DNA of 64,000 nucleotides, from the NCBI RefSeq assembly GCF_005517195.1, contig NZ_CP040244.1, forward strand, positions 310,001 through 374,000, in the 5' to 3' direction. The notes under the pieces are model-generated. The model was not told where the DNA came from. It made no database searches and saw nothing but the letters and a program-made list of their open reading frames with translations. Positions 44,204 through 53,489 of this stretch are shown piece after piece (the first letter of the stretch is position 1; each line of letters begins with the position of its first letter). This DNA is from Streptomyces vilmorinianum. GTDB taxonomy: Bacteria > Actinomycetota > Actinomycetes > Streptomycetales > Streptomycetaceae. A program made the position numbers and the translations under genes.

Positions 44204-45180
44204 GCGCCCACCCCAAGCTTCCGCAGTTCCTTCGCCAGCCGGTACAGGCCCGCGATGTCCGCCCCGTCCCCCAGGAAGGGGAGTTCGTACGCCGGTACGC
44301 CGAGGCCGGCGAGGACCGCCCGCTGCTCGCGCTCCAGCTCCACGCGCTGCGCGTGCTCCGCGGCCTGCTCCAGGAGCGGCTCGACCAGCTTCGTACCGCC
44401 CGTGACCCCCGCGGCCGCCAGGGTCTTCGCGACCGCGTCCCGGTGGTCGCCGGAGGCCGCCCGTACCGCCGCCTCGTCGAGGACGTGCGGGCGGACCATG
44501 TTCACGATGACGTTGCCCACGGGCAGTTCGGCGTCGCGCAGCTCCGCGATGCCGTCCGCGGTCTCCTGGACCGGCATCTCCTCGAGCAGCGTCACCAGGT
44601 GCACCGCCGTCTCCGGGGACTTGAGGACCCGCATGACCGCCTGCGCCTGATTGTGTATCGGGCCGATCCGGGCCAGGCCCGCCACCTCGTCGTTGACGTT
44701 GAGGAAGCGGGTGATCCGGCCGGTCGGGGGCGCGTCCATGACCACGTGGTCGTAGGTGTAGCCGCCGTGCTTCTCGCGCCGGCGGACCGCCTCGCACGCC
44801 TTGCCGGTCAGCAGCACGTCCCGTACGCCGGGCGCGATCGTCGTCGCGAAGTCGATCGCGCCGAGCTTCTTCAGGGCCCGGCCCGCGCTGCCGAGCTTGT
44901 AGAACATCTGGAGGTAGTCGAGGAGTGCGCGCTCGGCGTCGATGGCCAGCGCGAAGACCTCGCCGCCGCCAGGGGCGACGGCGATCTTGCGCTCCTCGTA
45001 CGGAAGGGCCTCCGTCTCGAAGAGCTGTGCGATGCCCTGTCTGCCTTCGACCTCGACGAGGAGGGTCCGCTTGCCCTCCGTCGCGAGGGCGAGCGCGAGG
45101 GCGGCGGCGACCGTCGTCTTACCGGTACCGCCCTTGCCGCTGACGACCTGGAGCCTGCTCACGTCTTCGAGCCTAACCAC
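44200..45180 (-). CDS. ArsA/GET3-like ATPase, first of a pair
   Basis: A 326-residue ATPase with Walker A SGKGGTGKTTVAA (about 14-26) and VMDAPPTGRITRFL switch region. It is translationally coupled to the downstream paralogue, and the two may act as heterodimer. GTG at 45180 is followed by an alternative GTG at 45162 that would begin VSRLQVVSGKGG. Divergent from a short DUF4177 gene. Confidence 0.87.
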   Translation of the reverse strand: MVRLEDVSRLQVVSGKGGTGKTTVAAALALALATEGKRTLLVEVEGRQGIAQLFETEALPYEERKIAVAPGGGEVFALAIDAERALLDYLQMFYKLGSAGRALKKLGAIDFATTIAPGVRDVLLTGKACEAVRRREKHGGYTYDHVVMDAPPTGRITRFLNVNDEVAGLARIGPIHNQAQAVMRVLKSPETAVHLVTLLEEMPVQETADGIAELRDAELPVGNVIVNMVRPHVLDEAAVRAASGDHRDAVAKTLAAAGVTGGTKLVEPLLEQAAEHAQRVELEREQRAVLAGLGVPAYELPFLGDGADIAGLYRLAKELRKLGVGA

Positions 45181-45234
45181 TGGCGCACCGGCCTAAGCAG
45201 GAGGCTGCCTGTGGCAGCGGATACAGTCGGCTCC

Positions 45235-45396
45235 ATGACCAAGTGGGAATACGCGACCGTGCCCCTTCTCGTGCACGCGACGAAGCAGATTCTGGACACC
45301 TGGGGCGAGGACGGGTGGGAGCTCGTCCAGGTCGTTCCCGGCCCGAACAACCCCGAGCAGCTCGTGGCCTACCTGAAGCGGGAGAAGACCTCGTGA
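45235..45396 (+). CDS. DUF4177 small protein
   Basis: A 53-residue protein, MTKWEYATVPLLVHATKQIL then WGEDGWELVQVVPGPN, the recognisable DUF4177 pattern. Function unknown. Its stop overlaps the RidA-like start by 4 bp. The adjacency is conserved in Streptomyces as far as I recall. Confidence 0.85.
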   Translation: MTKWEYATVPLLVHATKQILDTWGEDGWELVQVVPGPNNPEQLVAYLKREKTS

Positions 45397-45863
45397 GCGG
45401 GGCCGTCGAGGCGAAGCTCGCCGAACTCGGCCTGACCCTGCCGGAGGTCGTGCCGCCGCTGGCCGCCTACCAGCCGGCCGTGCAGTCGGGCGTGTACGTC
45501 TACACCTCGGGCCAGCTCCCGATGGTGGAGGGCAAGCTTCCGTTGACCGGCAAGGTCGGCGGCGAGGTGACGGCCGAGGAGGCCAAGCAGCTCGCGGCGA
45601 CCTGTGCGCTGAACGCGCTGGCGGCCGTGAAGTCGGTCGCCGGTGACCTGGACCGGATCAAGCGGGTCGTGAAGGTCGTCGGCTTCGTCGCGTCGGCCTC
45701 CGACTTCACCGGGCAGCCGGGCGTCATCAACGGCGCCAGCGAGCTGCTCGGCGCGGTCCTCGGCGACAAGGGCGTGCACGCCCGCAGCGCCGTGGGCGTG
45801 GCGGTGCTGCCGCTGGACGCCCCGGTCGAGGTCGAGGTCCAGGTGGAGCTCGTCGAGGCCTGA
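45393..45863 (+). CDS. RidA family protein
   Basis: A 156-residue YjgF/RidA protein with YTSGQLPMVEGKLPLTGKVG and the NALAAVKSVAGDLDRIKRVVK segment; the C-terminus VAVLPLDAPVEVEVQVE is the usual trimer-forming strand. This branch has a GVHARSAVGV motif where RidA proper has the catalytic Arg. It may deaminate reactive enamines. Coupled to the DUF4177 gene. Confidence 0.87.
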   Translation: MSGAVEAKLAELGLTLPEVVPPLAAYQPAVQSGVYVYTSGQLPMVEGKLPLTGKVGGEVTAEEAKQLAATCALNALAAVKSVAGDLDRIKRVVKVVGFVASASDFTGQPGVINGASELLGAVLGDKGVHARSAVGVAVLPLDAPVEVEVQVELVEA

Positions 45864-45889
45864 CGGTCGTCGGTGCTGTGACGAAGAGC

Positions 45890-46370
45890 CGGTTCCCCCG
45901 GGACGGGGGAGCCGGCTCTCGTGCGACCGAGCGAGGCCGACCGGGCTCGTGCGACCGCCTCTCGTGCGGCCGGCCTTGCGCGACCGCCTCTCGTGCGACC
46001 GGGCTCGTGCGGTTCGGGCCTCTTGCGACCGGGCTCGTGCGGTCGGGCCTCTTGCGACCGGGCTCGTGCGACCGCCTCTCGTGCGGCCGGCCTTGCGCGG
46101 CCGCCTCTCGCGTGACCGGCTCTCGCGCGGCCGCCTCTCGCGTGACCGGGCTCGTGCGGTCGGCCTCGCGCCATCAGCTCTCGCGCGGCCGCCTCTCGCG
46201 TGACCGGGCTCGTGCGGTCGGCCTCGCGCCATCAGCTCGCGCGCGGCCGCCTCTCGCGTGACCGGGCTCGTGCGGTCGGCCTCGCGCCATCAGCTCGCGC
46301 GCGACCCCCTCGCGCGCGACCGGGCCTCGCGCCACCGGCTCTCGCGCGGTCGGCTCTCGAACATCCGGAC
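45890..46370. repeat. Degenerate tandem-repeat tract including three 58-bp copies
   Basis: The whole 480-bp gap is built of CTCGTGCGACCG/CTCGCGCGGCCGC-like blocks. Units of about 29-30 bp dominate its first half; three near-identical 58-bp units start at 46133, 46191 and 46249. Arg/Ala-rich frames on both strands are a by-product. It lies between the RidA gene and a NUDIX gene. Confidence 0.85.
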
Positions 46371-46391
46371 CGTTGCGCATAGCATCCGGCC

Positions 46392-47258
46392 ATGGCGAAT
46401 GGTCAGTGGTACCCACCGGAATGGCCCGACCGCATCCGTGCCCTCGCGGCCGGAGAGCTCGTCCCGGCCACCCCCAAGCGGGCCGCCACCGTCCTGCTCC
46501 TGAGGGACGGCGCGCAGGGCCCCAGCGTGCACATGCTGCGGCGGCGCGCCTCCATGGCCTTCGCGGGCGGTGCGTACGCGTATCCCGGCGGCGGGGTCGA
46601 TCCGCGCGACGAGCACCCCGTGCGCTGGGCCGGGCCCTCCCTGGAGTCCTGGGCCGAGCGGCTCGGTGTCGCGGGTACGGCACAGGCCCAGGCGATCGTC
46701 TGCGCGGCCGTGCGCGAGACGTACGAGGAGGCGGGCGTGCTGCTCGCCGGGGAGACCGCGCACTCGGTGGTGGGCGACACGACCGGCGAGGACTGGGAGA
46801 AGGACCGGGAGGCGCTGGTCGCCCGCGAGCTGTCCTTCGCCGACTTCCTCGACCGGCGCGGGCTCGTGCTGCGCTCCGACCTGCTCGGCGCGTGGGCGCG
46901 CTGGATCACGCCGGAGTTCGAGCCCCGGCGGTACGACACCTGGTTCTTCGTGGCCGCGCTCCCGGCCGGCCAGCGCACCCGTAACGCCTCCACGGAGGCC
47001 GACCGTACGGTGTGGATCCGCCCTGAGGACGCCGCGGCCGGCTACGACAGGGGCGAGCTGACCATGATGCCGCCGACGATCTCGACCCTGCGGGGCCTCA
47101 CGCGCTTCGGCACGGCCGCCGAGGCGCTCGCCGCGGCCAGGGACCAGGACCTGACTCCCGTACTCGCGCAGGCGCGCCTGGACGGCGACGAGCTGATCCT
47201 GAGCTGGCCGGGGCACGACGAGTTCACCAAGCACATTCCCACCGGAGGTGCGGGATGA
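46392..47258 (+). CDS. NUDIX hydrolase
   Basis: A 288-residue NUDIX protein. The box is partly visible as GG...CAAVRETYEEAGVLL (about 100-118), with an upstream HMLRRRASMAFAGGAYAYPGGG. It hydrolyses a nucleoside diphosphate derivative; the substrate is unknown. Its stop overlaps the start of the MBL-fold gene (ATGA). Confidence 0.85.
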   Translation: MANGQWYPPEWPDRIRALAAGELVPATPKRAATVLLLRDGAQGPSVHMLRRRASMAFAGGAYAYPGGGVDPRDEHPVRWAGPSLESWAERLGVAGTAQAQAIVCAAVRETYEEAGVLLAGETAHSVVGDTTGEDWEKDREALVARELSFADFLDRRGLVLRSDLLGAWARWITPEFEPRRYDTWFFVAALPAGQRTRNASTEADRTVWIRPEDAAAGYDRGELTMMPPTISTLRGLTRFGTAAEALAAARDQDLTPVLAQARLDGDELILSWPGHDEFTKHIPTGGAG

Positions 47259-48085
47259 CCGACGCCGCCGCACTGCCCGGGCAGCCGCGCGGGAGCGTGG
47301 TCTCCGGGCCCGCGACCGCCCGTGCCGTCAACGTCCTCGCGCCGAATCCGTCCGCGATGACCCTCGACGGCACCAACACCTGGATCGTCTCCGAGCCGGA
47401 CTCCGAGCTCGCGGTCGTCATCGACCCGGGTCCGCTCGACGACGGCCACCTCCGGCATGTCGTCGACACCGCCGAGAAGCTCGGCAAGCGGGTCGCGCTC
47501 ACCCTGCTCACGCACGGCCATCCCGACCACGCCGAGGGCGCGGGTCGGTTCGCCGAGCTGACGGGCACTCATGTGCGGGCCCTGGACCCGGCGCTGCGGC
47601 TCGGCGACGAGGGGCTGGCCGCTGGGGACGTGATCGCGCACGGTGGTCTGGAGCTGCGGGTGGTGCCGACGCCCGGCCACACCTCGGACTCGCTCTGCTT
47701 CCATCTGCCCGCCGACCGGGCCGTCCTGACGGGCGACACGATCCTCGGGCGCGGCACGACGATGGTCGCCCACCCCGACGGGCGGCTCGGCGACTATCTG
47801 GACTCGCTGCGCCGGCTGCGCTCGCTCACGGTCGACGACGGCGTCCACACGGTGCTGCCGGGCCACGGTCCGGTCCTGGAGGACGCGCAGGGCGCCGTGG
47901 AGTTCTATCTCGCGCACCGCGCCCACCGTCTCGCCCAGGTCGAGACGGCCGTCGAGAGCGGCCACCTGACCGCCCCCGAGGTCGTCGCCCATGTGTACGC
48001 GGACGTGGACCGCTCGCTGTGGCCCGCCGCCGAGCTGTCCGTGCGGGCGCAGCTGGACTATCTGCGGGAGCACGGGCTGATCTGA
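47255..48085 (+). CDS. Metallo-beta-lactamase fold hydrolase
   Basis: A 276-residue protein with LTHGHPDHAEG (about 87-97), TPGHTSDS (about 140), GDTI (about 160) and GHGP, the complete zinc motif set of the glyoxalase II/LACTB2-like group. Coupled to the NUDIX gene. The substrate is not inferable. Confidence 0.88.
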   Translation: MTDAAALPGQPRGSVVSGPATARAVNVLAPNPSAMTLDGTNTWIVSEPDSELAVVIDPGPLDDGHLRHVVDTAEKLGKRVALTLLTHGHPDHAEGAGRFAELTGTHVRALDPALRLGDEGLAAGDVIAHGGLELRVVPTPGHTSDSLCFHLPADRAVLTGDTILGRGTTMVAHPDGRLGDYLDSLRRLRSLTVDDGVHTVLPGHGPVLEDAQGAVEFYLAHRAHRLAQVETAVESGHLTAPEVVAHVYADVDRSLWPAAELSVRAQLDYLREHGLI

Positions 48086-48244
48086 CCGCTCGCGGGACCG
48101 TGACGAACCCCTGGGGGGGAGGAGGGGGGAGCGGGTCCGGCAGCGAGCTCCGGGGCGGAATTGCTGGTACCCGGCATGGTCCTGAGGAACCGCGATGCTT
48201 TACGGTCCCTTTACAACTGCAGTCGCTCCATCGGGGGGATCTTC

Positions 48245-49129
48245 GTGTTCGTTCTGGCTGTGCTCCTGCTCATAGCAGCGGTGGCGCTCTTCTTCGTCGG
48301 GCGGTCCATGGGCCGCGCCTCCTTCCGCCTCGGCGCGGCGGGCGCGCTGATCGCCGGCCTCTTCGCCGGCATCGCCAGCTGTGTCCACGTGGTCGGCGCG
48401 TACGAGGTCGGCGTGCCGGTGACCTTCGGCAAGGTGGGCTCGCCCATGACGCCCGGCGTGACGGTGATCTCGCCGTTCACCACGGTCACCTCCTTCTCCA
48501 CCCGCCCGGTGGACCTGAACCTCTCCGACAAGGACGTGGTCGAGGTCCGCTCCTCGCAGGGCGGCGTGATGGAGGTCGAGGTGACGGTGAAGTGGGCCGT
48601 CGCGCCGACCAAGGCCGTGGAGCTGTACCGGCTCGCCGGCAGCGAGGCCGCCATCCAGCAGCGGCTGGTCTTCCCCGACAGCCGGGAGATCATCCGTAAC
48701 GTCTTCGCCCGCCACACCAGCGAGGAGGGCTACAGCTCCGCCCGCGAGAAGATCAACGCCGAGATCGGCGCGCTGATCAAGGAGCGGCTGGCCCCGCGCG
48801 GTATCGACGTGACCACCGTCAACCTGCGCAATGTGAAGCCGTCCGCGGCGCTCCAGGACCAGATCGACCGCAAGATCCAGCAGCAGCAGGCGACCGAGCG
48901 CGCCACCGAGGCCTCCCGTACCGCCAAGGCCGAGGCCGACCGGCGCCGTATCGAGGCCGAGGGCATCGCCCGCGCCAACAAGATCCTCAACGACTCGCTG
49001 ACCGACAAGGTCCTGATGAACCAGTGCATCGACGCGTACAAGGAGGCCGCGGCGAAGAACCCGGTGTACGCGGTTCCGTGCGGCAGCGGCAGCGGGAACC
49101 CGCTGATCGTGGACGGTACGAAGCGCTAG
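48245..49129 (+). CDS. SPFH/band 7 (prohibitin-like) membrane protein
   Basis: A 294-residue protein with two N-terminal hydrophobic helices (3-22 and about 35-55), a band 7 domain (YEVGVPVTFGKVGSPMTPG onward) and a coiled coil (QQQATERATEASRTAKAEADRR in part). It likely scaffolds membrane microdomains. GTG 48245 with GGGGGGA upstream gives the standard N-terminus; an in-frame ATG at 48161 is possible. Confidence 0.82.
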   Translation: MFVLAVLLLIAAVALFFVGRSMGRASFRLGAAGALIAGLFAGIASCVHVVGAYEVGVPVTFGKVGSPMTPGVTVISPFTTVTSFSTRPVDLNLSDKDVVEVRSSQGGVMEVEVTVKWAVAPTKAVELYRLAGSEAAIQQRLVFPDSREIIRNVFARHTSEEGYSSAREKINAEIGALIKERLAPRGIDVTTVNLRNVKPSAALQDQIDRKIQQQQATERATEASRTAKAEADRRRIEAEGIARANKILNDSLTDKVLMNQCIDAYKEAAAKNPVYAVPCGSGSGNPLIVDGTKR

Positions 49130-49151
49130 TCGGCGTCGCGCGGGCAACGAG

Positions 49152-49186
49152 GAAGGCCGCCCCGGTCATGGACCGGGGCGGCCTTC
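49152..49186. terminator. Bidirectional hairpin terminator
   Basis: A perfect 16-bp stem (49152-49167 with 49171-49186) and a 3-nt loop between the convergent band 7 and crp genes. Confidence 0.88.
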
Positions 49187-49215
49187 TCGTACGTACGTCA
49201 GCGGTACGCCGGTGC

Positions 49216-49890
49216 CTACCGCGAGCGCTTCGCGAGGCGCTCCACGTCGAGCAGGATCACGGCGCGGGCCTCCAGGCGCAGCCAGCCGCGCTGGGCGAAG
49301 TCCGCCAGAGCCTTGTTGACCGTCTCGCGGGAGGCGCCGACCAGCTGGGCGAGCTCCTCCTGGGTGAGGTCGTGGACGACGTGGATGCCCTCCTCCGACT
49401 GCACACCGAAGCGGCGCGACAGGTCGAGGAGCGCGCGGGCGACACGGCCCGGCACGTCGGAGAAGACCAGGTCGGACATCTGGTCGTTGGTCTTGCGCAG
49501 CCGGCGGGCGACCGCGCGCAGCAGGGCGGTGGCCACCTCGGGGCGGGCGTTCAGCCAGGGCTGGAGGTCGCCGTGGCCCAGGCCGAGCAGCTTGACCTCG
49601 GTCAGCGCGGTCGCGGTCGCGGTGCGCGGGCCCGGGTCGAAGAGGGACAGCTCGCCGATGAGCTCGCCGGGGCCGAGGACGGCCAGCATGTTCTCGCGGC
49701 CGTCGGGGGAGGTGCGGTGGAGCTTCACCTTGCCCTCGGTGACCACGTACAGGCGGTCGCCCGGGTCTCCCTCGTGGAAGAGCGCGTCGCCACGGGCGAG
49801 CGTCGCTTCACTCATCGAGGCGCGCAGCTCCGCGGCCTGCTCGTCATCGAGCGCCGCGAAGAGCGGGGCGCGCCGCAGAACGTCGTCCAC
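49216..49890 (-). CDS. crp: Crp/Fnr family cAMP receptor protein
   Basis: A 224-residue protein: cNMP-binding domain about 10-130 (GELIGELSLFDPGPRTATATA phosphate-binding cassette) and a C-terminal winged HTH (LTQEELAQLVGASRETVNKAL). In Streptomyces Crp controls germination and secondary metabolism. GTG start at 49890. A candidate Crp site lies 64 bp upstream, suggesting autoregulation. Divergent from nth, the arrangement known for Streptomyces crp. Confidence 0.92.
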   Translation of the reverse strand: MDDVLRRAPLFAALDDEQAAELRASMSEATLARGDALFHEGDPGDRLYVVTEGKVKLHRTSPDGRENMLAVLGPGELIGELSLFDPGPRTATATALTEVKLLGLGHGDLQPWLNARPEVATALLRAVARRLRKTNDQMSDLVFSDVPGRVARALLDLSRRFGVQSEEGIHVVHDLTQEELAQLVGASRETVNKALADFAQRGWLRLEARAVILLDVERLAKRSR

Positions 49891-49953
49891 GAGTTCTCTC
49901 CTATGTCGACCTGCTCAGGGGACCTTGATCCCATGATGCCGGACGCACAAAAC

Positions 49954-49969
49954 AGTGCGATCAATCACA
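49954..49969 (-). promoter_or_regulatory. Candidate Crp box upstream of crp
   Basis: AGTGC-N6-TCACA resembles the Crp consensus TGTGA-N6-TCACA with one half intact. It lies in the crp/nth divergent region. Confidence 0.4.
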
Positions 49970-50074
49970 ACAAGTTTGACGTACCGAACCGCCCGTCCGT
50001 ACGTCAGGGGCCCGATTGGGTCGTGATAGGCCGTGCCCGGGGCGGATGTCGGTGGGGGCGCTTAGGCTGGCCGG

Positions 50075-51151
50075 GTGTCCAACTCGCCGGTGAGAGCGCA
50101 GGCCAAGGGGGCTGGAAGAGTGTCGGCCAAGGGTAATTCCGCTGTGGGCGAACAGGGTGCGCCGAAGCGAACAAATGCGGCAAAACGACCAGCGAAGGCT
50201 CCTGTGAAGGTCGCTGGGGAAGCCGCTGGGAAGGCCGTGTCGAAGGGCACCTCGAAGCCTGCGGCGAAGACGGCGAAGGCTGCGGCGAGGACGGCCAGGG
50301 CGACCGCGAAGACGGCCAAGGCGACCCCGAAGTCCGCGAAACCGGAATCCCGGCTCGCCATGGTCCGCCGGGCCCGGAAGATCAACCGGGAGCTGGCCGA
50401 GGTCTACCCGTACGCCCATCCCGAACTGGACTTCCGGAATCCCTTCGAGCTGCTCGTCGCCACGGTCCTCTCCGCCCAGACCACCGACCTGCGGGTCAAC
50501 CAGACCACCCCCGCGCTCTTCGCGAAGTACCCGACGCCCGAGGACCTCGCCGCCGCCGTCCCCGAGGAGGTCGAGGAGCTGATCCGGCCCACCGGCTTCT
50601 TCCGCGCCAAGACCAAGTCGATCATGGGCCTGGCGGCGGCCCTGCGGGACGACTTCGGGGGCGAGGTGCCCGCCCGCCTCGACGACCTGGTGAAACTCCC
50701 AGGAGTGGGCCGCAAGACCGCCTTCGTCGTCCTCGGCAACGCCTACGGGGTGCCCGGCATCACCGTCGACACGCACTTCATGCGGCTGGCCCGCCGCTGG
50801 AAGTGGACCGAGAGCGACGACCCGGTCAAGATCGAGGCCGAGGTCGCCGAGATCTTCCCCAAGAGCGAGTGGACGATGCTCTCGCACCGGGTGATCTTCC
50901 ACGGCCGCCGGATCTGCCACGCCCGCAAGCCCGCCTGCGGCGCCTGCCCGATCGCGCCGCTCTGCCCGGCGTACGGGGAGGGCGAGACGGACCCCGAGAA
51001 GGCCAGGAAGCTCCTGAAGTACGAGAAGGGCGGCTTTCCGGGCCAGCGCCTGAACCCGCCGCCGGACTATCCGGGCCGCCCGGCCGCCCCCGCCCCCGGC
51101 GTGGCCCCCGGAGCCGAGGGAGCCGAGGGAGTCGAGGGAGGCGCAGCATGA
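50075..51151 (+). CDS. nth: Endonuclease III with basic N-terminal extension
   Basis: A 358-residue DNA glycosylase/AP lyase. The core (about 90-310) has the HhH motif LPGVGRKTA with catalytic Lys, the catalytic Asp in VDTHFMRL, and the [4Fe-4S] ligands C-x6-C-x2-C-x5-C ([17 protein letters not shown]). It removes oxidised pyrimidines. The first 90 residues are Ala/Lys-rich, histone H1-like, which is longer than usual Nth and may aid DNA binding. Confidence 0.9.
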   Translation: MSNSPVRAQAKGAGRVSAKGNSAVGEQGAPKRTNAAKRPAKAPVKVAGEAAGKAVSKGTSKPAAKTAKAAARTARATAKTAKATPKSAKPESRLAMVRRARKINRELAEVYPYAHPELDFRNPFELLVATVLSAQTTDLRVNQTTPALFAKYPTPEDLAAAVPEEVEELIRPTGFFRAKTKSIMGLAAALRDDFGGEVPARLDDLVKLPGVGRKTAFVVLGNAYGVPGITVDTHFMRLARRWKWTESDDPVKIEAEVAEIFPKSEWTMLSHRVIFHGRRICHARKPACGACPIAPLCPAYGEGETDPEKARKLLKYEKGGFPGQRLNPPPDYPGRPAAPAPGVAPGAEGAEGVEGGAA

Positions 51152-51198
51152 GGGAACGAATCCGTTCGGCGATCGCGTTGTGAAACACGGGGGTGCCT

Positions 51199-51912
51199 AT
51201 GACGCGCACTGAAGAGACCGACGAGGCCGCGTACGGAGTCGGGACCGGCGGACTGCTCCGGCGCGCCGGGCTGCCCGACTGGCTGGGCCCCGTCGACCGG
51301 GCGGCCCGCACCGTCGAGCCCGAGCAGCTCAGCCGCTTCCTGCCGCCCGCGAACGGCGCCGGACGCCAGTCCGCGGTGCTCATCCTCTTCGGTGAGGGCG
51401 AGCGCGGCCCCGAACTGCTGCTCATGGAGCGCTCCGGTTCTCTGCGCTCGCACGCCGGACAGCCCTCCTTCCCCGGCGGCGCCCTGGACCCCGAGGACGG
51501 CGCCCCGGCCGACGGCGGTCTGCTGCGGGCGGCGCTGCGCGAGGCCGAGGAGGAGACCGGGCTCGACCCCTCCGGCGTCCAGCTGTTCGGTGTGCTCCCC
51601 CAGCTCTACATCCCGGTCAGCGGCTTCGTCGTCACGCCCGTCCTCGGCTGGTGGCGCACCCCCACCCCGGTCGGCGTGGTCGATCCCGCCGAGACCGCCC
51701 GCGTCTTCACCGTCCCCGTGGCGGATCTCACGGACCCCGCCAATCGCGCGACGACCGTCCATCCCAGCGGCCACCGCGGACCTGCTTTCCTTGTCGCATC
51801 TGCTCTGGTCTGGGGTTTTACGGCCGGTGTGATCGACCGGCTGCTCCACTTCGCGGGCTGGGAGAGACCATGGGACCGGGCCAAGCAGGTCCCGCTGGAC
51901 TGGCGCTCATGA
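51199..51912 (+). CDS. NUDIX hydrolase, CoA pyrophosphatase type
   Basis: A 237-residue NUDIX protein with the UPF0035 signature LRSHAGQPSFPGG followed by the box ALREAEEETGLDPSGV, which identifies the NudL/CoA pyrophosphatase subgroup. It would cleave CoA and acyl-CoA to 3',5'-ADP and phosphopantetheine. ATG 51199 or GTG 51193 are both possible. Same direction as nth and marP. Confidence 0.87.
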   Translation: MTRTEETDEAAYGVGTGGLLRRAGLPDWLGPVDRAARTVEPEQLSRFLPPANGAGRQSAVLILFGEGERGPELLLMERSGSLRSHAGQPSFPGGALDPEDGAPADGGLLRAALREAEEETGLDPSGVQLFGVLPQLYIPVSGFVVTPVLGWWRTPTPVGVVDPAETARVFTVPVADLTDPANRATTVHPSGHRGPAFLVASALVWGFTAGVIDRLLHFAGWERPWDRAKQVPLDWRS

Positions 51913-51958
51913 CAGGCTGACCTCGGCGACCGAAGACGAATCTGCGAGGCTATTGACG

Positions 51959-53158
51959 GTGAACGTGCTGGACATCCTGTTGCTGCTCGCCGCCGTGTGG
52001 TTCGCGATCATCGGTTATCGCCAGGGATTCGTGGTCGGCATCCTGTCGGTCATCGGCTTTCTCGGCGGCGGCCTCGTCGCCGTCTTCCTGCTGCCGATCG
52101 CCTGGGACTGGCTGACGAACAACTCGCAGGTCTCGACGACGGCGACGGTCGTCTTCGTGATCGTGGTGATCGTCTGCGCCTCGGTCGGCCAGGCGTTCAC
52201 CACCCATCTCGGCAACAAGCTGCGCCGGCACATCACCTGGTCACCCGCGCGCGCCCTCGACGCGACCGGTGGCGCGCTGGTGAACGTGGTGGCGATGCTC
52301 CTGGTCGCCTGGCTGATCGGCTCCGCCCTCGCCGGCACCTCGCTGCCCACCCTGGGCAAGGAGGTGCGCAGCTCCAAGGTGCTGCTCGGGGTGGAGCGGG
52401 TGATGCCCGATCAGGCGTCCACCTGGTTCTCGAACTTCACCTCGACCCTCGCCCAGAACGGCTTCCCGCAGGTCTTCAGCCCGTTCGACAACGAGCCCAT
52501 CACCGAGGTCCGGCCGCCGGACCCGGCGCTCGCCGGCAGCCCCGTCGCCGCCCGCGCCCAGCGCTCCATCGTCAAGGTCGTCGGTACGGCGCCGAGCTGC
52601 GGCAAGGTCCTCGAAGGCACCGGCTTCGTGTTCGACGACCGCCGGGTCATGACCAACGCCCATGTCGTCGGGGGCGTCGACGAGCCGACCGTCCAGATCG
52701 GCGGCGAGGGCAAGCTGTACGACGCGAAGGTCGTCCTCTACGACTGGAAGCGCGACATCGCCGTACTGGACGTGCCGGACCTCGACGCCCAGCCCCTGGA
52801 GTTCACGGACGCGGACGCCCGCAGCGGCGACAGCGCGATCGTCGCGGGCTTCCCCGAGAACGGCTCGTACGACGTCCGTTCGGCGCGTGTCCGGGGCCGT
52901 ATCAACGCCAACGGCCCGGACATCTACCACCGCGGCGAGGTGCGCAGGGACGTCTACTCCCTGTACGCGACGGTCCGTCAGGGCAACTCCGGCGGCCCGC
53001 TCCTCACCGCGGACGGCAAGGTGTACGGCGTGATCTTCGCCCGCTCGCTCGACGACGTGAACACCGGCTACGCGCTGACGGCCGACGAGATCCGGGACGA
53101 CATCGCCCAGGGACGCGCGGCCAACCAGCAGGTCGACAGCCAGGGGTGTGCGCTGTAG
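51959..53158 (+). CDS. MarP-like membrane serine protease (CvpA plus trypsin-like)
   Basis: A 399-residue protein: four N-terminal membrane helices in a CvpA/colicin V-type domain (1-160) and a periplasmic chymotrypsin-fold protease with His in TNAHVVGG, Asp in KRDIAVLDV and Ser in GNSGGPL. Mycobacterial MarP protects against acid and oxidative stress and processes cell-wall hydrolases. GTG 51959 matches the family start; TTG 51953 is possible. Confidence 0.9.
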   Translation: MNVLDILLLLAAVWFAIIGYRQGFVVGILSVIGFLGGGLVAVFLLPIAWDWLTNNSQVSTTATVVFVIVVIVCASVGQAFTTHLGNKLRRHITWSPARALDATGGALVNVVAMLLVAWLIGSALAGTSLPTLGKEVRSSKVLLGVERVMPDQASTWFSNFTSTLAQNGFPQVFSPFDNEPITEVRPPDPALAGSPVAARAQRSIVKVVGTAPSCGKVLEGTGFVFDDRRVMTNAHVVGGVDEPTVQIGGEGKLYDAKVVLYDWKRDIAVLDVPDLDAQPLEFTDADARSGDSAIVAGFPENGSYDVRSARVRGRINANGPDIYHRGEVRRDVYSLYATVRQGNSGGPLLTADGKVYGVIFARSLDDVNTGYALTADEIRDDIAQGRAANQQVDSQGCAL

Positions 53159-53200
53159 CCGAACGGGCGGCGCGTGCGGCGAGTGCGGCGGGTCCCGGGG

Positions 53201-53389
53201 TCAGTCCCGGGTGTGCCTGAGCCTGGCCGAGACCCAGCGGGCCCGGCGGCGCAGGATGCGCGGGATCCCGATCCCCTGCACGGGATGCGAGCGGCCCTGC
53301 TCCTGCGGACCACCCCTCTCGTGCGAGCCCGGCCCAGCGGTCGAGCGGCGGTTGCGTGCTGTGTCACCGTAGTCGTGCGTCCAGCCCAT
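53201..53389 (-). CDS. Possible small basic protein
   Basis: A 62-codon frame starting MGWTHDYGDTARNRRS and ending in a basic helical stretch (IGIPRILRRRARWVSARLRH). It lies in a 331-bp gap between marP and an alpha/beta hydrolase. The ordered, amphipathic C-terminus makes it plausible, but the family is unknown to me. Confidence 0.4.
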   Translation of the reverse strand: MGWTHDYGDTARNRRSTAGPGSHERGGPQEQGRSHPVQGIGIPRILRRRARWVSARLRHTRD

Positions 53390-53489
53390 ACCCCGACGTC
53401 TGCCCGTGCCCCATGGTCGGTAACCGCCCGGGGGCCCGCCAATTGGAGTATGCGCCGGGCACATGGCCGTTCGTAGAACGGCAGTCCGC

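Noticed and set aside
42887..45180. ArsA arsenite pump ATPases linked to arsenic resistance
   Set aside because: The pair is in core chromosome beside wblA, far from the ars island, and no ArsB is present.
45369..46683. Minus-strand frames rich in Arg/Ala over the 46-kb repeat tract
   Set aside because: They arise from tandem repeats, overlap real genes, and lack any domain or start signal.
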